From positions 49,925-113,924 of the forward strand of contig QANT01000760.1 in the NCBI GenBank assembly GCA_003254885.1: a stretch of DNA of 64,000 nucleotides, in the 5' to 3' direction. This DNA is from Purshia tridentata. Lineage: Eukaryota > Streptophyta > Magnoliopsida > Rosales > Rosaceae. This document shows, one piece after another, positions 59,930 through 64,000 of the stretch (within the stretch, counting starts at the first letter, position 1; every line of letters begins with the position of its first letter). The notes beneath the pieces are model-generated. The model was not told where the DNA came from and ran no database searches. It saw only the letters and a program-made list of their open reading frames with translations. Both the position numbers and the translations under genes were made by a program.

Positions 59930-62222
59930 CTTTGGTTGGTTGCTACTTTTAAGTTTTTGCAGTAGATGGACCAATTTATACATGCTTTGGTTAATTAATG
60001 TGCCTTTCACAATTTAGGTATGGACATCTTAAATTCTTCGAGTGGGAACAATCATCCATGAGTATCAATATTATATTTTTAGTCAAAAAATGGTATAAAC
60101 TAATAAATATATATCTGATAAAACAGGGAAGTTTTATTTCTCTCAACCACACTTTTATTACGGTGATCATATTTTCACCCCAATAGAATAATGCATAGTG
60201 CTCCACTAAATGTTTTGTCACTAACTTTAACAAAATTGTACTAGTTGAAAAAAAAAATTGTACTTGGTGATTGTTGTTTGGGTCTTTTTATAAATAAGAA
60301 CAAAATGGAGCCTCCAAAGAGAACAAAGACGCGCGACACAGAGAGAAATCATCCTACAGTTTTTGGGCTTTTTTTTAGACTCAAAATAAAAAATGGTTTC
60401 ATAGGCCGATCTACTTTTAAAAATTGGTGATAGGTTGGTTCGTTTTAATGAAAATGCTTGCTCGGCACAGAACTCAAGTGCACACAGCTCTTTATTCATG
60501 TTTACAATGTAGATATTGTTGAACAGTAAAAATATACTCACTATGTAGTGACTATAAGAAACTACATAAAATGATATTTATGGATAAATTTCTTTTTTTT
60601 TTCATATACATAAACATGTTAAAAATTCATGAATCAACATAAAATACAAAAATTCAAGCTTATGAGTCACATGATCACATCCACCCTAATTTCAATAGTA
60701 AAAATGGTTGTTTTGTTTCTCACTAATACTATATAGTTATTGTCAAATAAGTTCTTTTTATGTCTATTTCAGCGCCTTTTTTTTATAGAACATGGGTTAT
60801 TTTTCATCGGATGAACTTTTTTATCATTTCAAAACATTAGATAAGTTGATTTAACATTATGAGTAAACGGTAAGAACAAGATAATTACTTAAAGAGATCG
60901 AGTATAGAAATAAGTTAAAATTAGAATAGGGCCAATGATTAGCATCATTGATCTTTGAAATTCACACTTTACTGCTATTTCACAGTCAACAATATACGAG
61001 ATGACAAAATAATATATATATAAACTATATACGTGTAATGAAAGTTTTTATTTTTATATTAATTATGCTATAATATAAAATTTTAAATTTTTAAACAGTA
61101 AGGTGTTTAATTTGAATGTGATACTTATATAATTGAAAAATACACGTATAATACATTAATTTACGATGAAAATTGTAAAAGAGTGAAAAAGATGAAAAAG
61201 AAATTAAAAAATACATATTATACGTGAATTTACTAACTATATATATAACCATAAATAACATGTTTCCTAGGGTACACGTTGATAAAAGTTTTCCACCTCC
61301 CATTAAATAGCAATGAATGTGAATATTTATACACATTAAATTTGGGAAGAGATCATCACTCTTGGTTGGTCACTACTTTTTGGCAATGGACCCATCCATC
61401 TTTATTTTTCGATACCATATGGCAAAGCAACAAACACACACAGATACACGTAGACTGTAGGCAGTTGAAGAGAATGAGTTGCATGCATACGTGTTCATCC
61501 TTTGGCTAAAACTGTACCTCACAACAAGATATGGCTGACAGGCTGAGACTGAGATCGAGTGTCTTCATTCTTGCTAATGATAACTATTACAAAATAGTGA
61601 ACAAGTTTAATAATTAAGTTTTAATTAGAATTATTGACTACTCTTTTTTAAGTCATATATTATAGACCTAATATCAAGGGAACATGGGAAACCCAAAAAC
61701 GTGAGCTCCCAAAAATCCAGTAGTATATGTCTGGCCTCGACCTCCTCCGACCTTGGTAATGAACAATTAGTTTTATGGTTGTTCTGTTCCCAACAAGCTA
61801 AGAGGATTAAGGAACCAACAACCAAATCAATTGTGTCTAAATTCAATGATATTACGATTAAGAAATGTGCATGGGGAGCCGACTATGTTAGCAAGTGCCA
61901 AGAGGACATGTCATGAGCAAAAACACCACCTCACGTACCAACCAAGTACCAACCAACCAGAAAAAGATAGCCTTTGGCGCCAGAACTACAAGGATAAGGT
62001 CCTAAGGATATTAGGTATGGGAGCAGATCATAGTTCAGTAGGCTAGCTTGGTCCACGTCGATTGTTTAACTTTTATTACTAATTTGTCCAAAATTAATCA
62101 CATGAATTAACACATAACTCTAATTAGGCTCTTTTGTTGACCAAGAATTAATGAAGAGTACTTTGCTATTTGTACTATTTCAATTGATATTATGATATTA
62201 ATTATCTCCATAATAATTAATA
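59930..62222. other. Intergenic, promoter side of GPAT copy C
   Basis: The first few hundred bases are the copy C promoter on the minus strand. The rest is AT-rich with no gene recognised. Short ORFs at 60227-60541, 61091-61336, 61631-61846 and 61701-61916 have no domain and several overlap each other. Confidence 0.45.
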
Positions 62223-62565
62223 GGGTTTTTTACACAAATACCACCTGAACTTTTGTTTTTAAGTATTTACCACCTAAAGTTATCAATATATGTCAATGTG
62301 ACACCTCCAGTCAATTTTTTTGTTAAATCATCAACTTTTTCTCAAATTTCCTAATTTGCCCTCAAGTATAACAAAGAAAAGCAAAAATTTTTAAGGGCAA
62401 ATTAGGAAGTTTGAGAAAAAAGTTGATGATTTAACAAAAAAATTGACTGGAGGTGCTACATTGGCACATATTGATAATTTCAAATGGTAAATAATAAACA
62501 AAAAAGTTTAGGTGATACAGGAGCACACCCCCTATAGTCTAAGTGGTATTTGTGTAAAAAAAGCC
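62223..62565. mobile_element. Hairpin MITE, 343 bp, with 9-bp target duplication
   Basis: Left end GGGTTTTTTACACAAATACC and right end GGTATTTGTGTAAAAAAAGCC are inverted complements. The complementarity runs nearly to the centre: GACTGGAGGTG near 62444 mirrors CACCTCCAGTC near 62303, and GGGCAAATTAGGAA near 62395 mirrors TTCCTAATTTGCCC near 62348. It is flanked by TAATTAATA on both sides (62214-62222 and 62566-62574). A 9-bp duplication points to Mutator-type mobilisation. There is no coding capacity. Confidence 0.85.
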
Positions 62566-62574
62566 TAATTAATA

Positions 62575-64000
62575 AATAAAAATGAGATAAAACTAGCATG
62601 TCCATTAATTCGTATATAGCAGCGAGCGTTGGATGACTACTACCGAACGCTCGATAGTATATAATTTTTTTGTATCGAGCACTCGAGCACTCGAACATGA
62701 TTTCACATGGTTTCTCTCGGTGCTTATATTAGTGTTTAAGTCTAAGATTTTACACAAAATATAGTCATTTAAAATGATACCAATAAAATTCTTGATTATT
62801 GAAGTATCCAAATAATTGTAATAGGTGATGAATGAGTTGACTCAAATAGGAAGCAACCACCTCTACCTCTACATTAAAGAGGGTTACGTAGTCACACAAT
62901 CTTTATTCGTTGTGATTCTGTTTCTCGATCAACTACACGTCAGTGCACAGTGCAATGTAATTGGACCATTAATTACCACCACTATTTAAGATCGAAATCA
63001 TCGATTAACTATTTTGACATTATGAAATTAGTACAAGTCAATTGCAGTATAGAACAACTAGCCAACTTGAATATATGGTTACTAGATGAACCATACTATT
63101 CAGCATCATTAATCACCTTAATTGTATTAGTGTACCATTAACACCGTCATAATTTCAACTTGACCAAAAAACAATTATAATCTATGTTAAATTAAGTAAA
63201 ATTATGTATGATAATGCAGCCTTTATTAATTTCTTAAACTACTATAATTTGTCCTTAAACTTAATGATTCTCAAAACCCACAAAAATTTCGTTGGAATGC
63301 AAAGAAATGATCCTCAAAATGTTCTGTTTTTAATGTGGGTTATTGGGATGTATCATATATAATACTAGTTACAGATTACAATGCATACTTTGAATTTTCT
63401 ACCTGTGGCTTGTGATTGAATGACATGTCATGTGGAGTTGGTCCCAAATCCCCAATGATCTCAAACAACTCTCCAAATTTTGTGCCACGTTTTGTCACAT
63501 ATATGGACGTCTACATCTCAACAGCCAACGACAAAATTAAGTATGAAAATAATTCACTTGGGCGAAAGAATTCACTTGTATAAAATAAATAGAGGTATTT
63601 ATTGAAATAATAAAATAAAATATTTAACAGTATCAGAAAAGATAGGAAGACGTGTACCAATTTGAATGTGCAGAAAAAGGTTCGAATTTATTGCATTTGC
63701 TTCAGCAATTTTTTTTTATGTTCCAGGTCCTGTAATGTCTTTTCATTTTCATCATGAAAAGCTTTCATTGAAAACAATTGCTAGATATTTCTTTTTGTAT
63801 TTTTTGTAAAAAGTAGCTGGGTGTGTCATCAAAACTGGAATCGAAAAAAGAAAAACAATTATTTGTAGTTTTTTCTATGTGAATTACATTCAATTTTTGT
63901 GGTGGGGCAAATAACAGTGAGTTGCTAGCTGACACGTGTTTACCTGAAGATCTGAAAGACATAAATAACAAGATATGGTAGAAAAGTTTAATAATTCTAG
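62575..64000. other. Intergenic to window end
   Basis: AT-rich sequence with no gene recognised. A palindromic G-box ACACGTGT lies near 63932. Short ORFs have no domain. Confidence 0.4.

Noticed and set aside
1-64000. CRISPR arrays, bacterial operons, riboswitches, rRNA or tRNA genes
   Set aside because: None seen; the window is plant nuclear DNA with spliced genes.

Overview
This is a 64 kb piece of a plant nuclear genome. It is AT-rich, its genes carry many short GT-AG introns, and every recognisable product is a land-plant protein. The set (TGA and group-A bZIPs, plant ATG14, a chloroplast PPR protein, a DEP-glutaredoxin-DUF547 protein and land-plant GPATs) indicates a eudicot. A Rosaceae-type genome would fit, but that is an impression and was not tested.

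Layout, left to right: the 3' part of phosphopantothenate-cysteine ligase (+, 1-2529; its 5' end lies outside the window); a plastid-type J-domain protein (-, 3230-5111); a solo LTR (6028-6781); a TGA-class bZIP with eight coding exons (-, 7261-10473); about 6 kb of gene-poor sequence; an ABI5/DPBF/AREB-type bZIP (+, 17584-19420); an acidic low-complexity protein (+, 21673-23212); ATG14 with twelve coding exons (-, 24484-30275); a chloroplast protein resembling Arabidopsis At4g37920 (-, 32737-35673); a 1.0 kb non-autonomous Mutator-like element (35814-36832); a PPR protein resembling PDM1/SEL1 (+, 37628-39487); a DEP-glutaredoxin-DUF547 protein (+, 42292-45547); and a cluster of three glycerol-3-phosphate acyltransferase (GPAT) paralogs at 47278-59929.

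The right third holds the most unusual material. GPAT copy A (+) has lost its ancestral start through an in-frame stop. Copy B (-) is split by a 591-bp solo LTR inserted in its second exon, with a 5-bp target duplication. Copy C (-) looks intact. Two hairpin MITEs lie in the gaps (49875-50244 and 62223-62565), and the second has a 9-bp target duplication.

As is usual in plants, the genes do not form an operon or shared pathway, except that the GPATs are local duplicates. No CRISPR array, rRNA gene or convincing tRNA gene was seen. Exon coordinates were derived by reading splice sites and checking codon phase across each junction. UTR limits were not determined.
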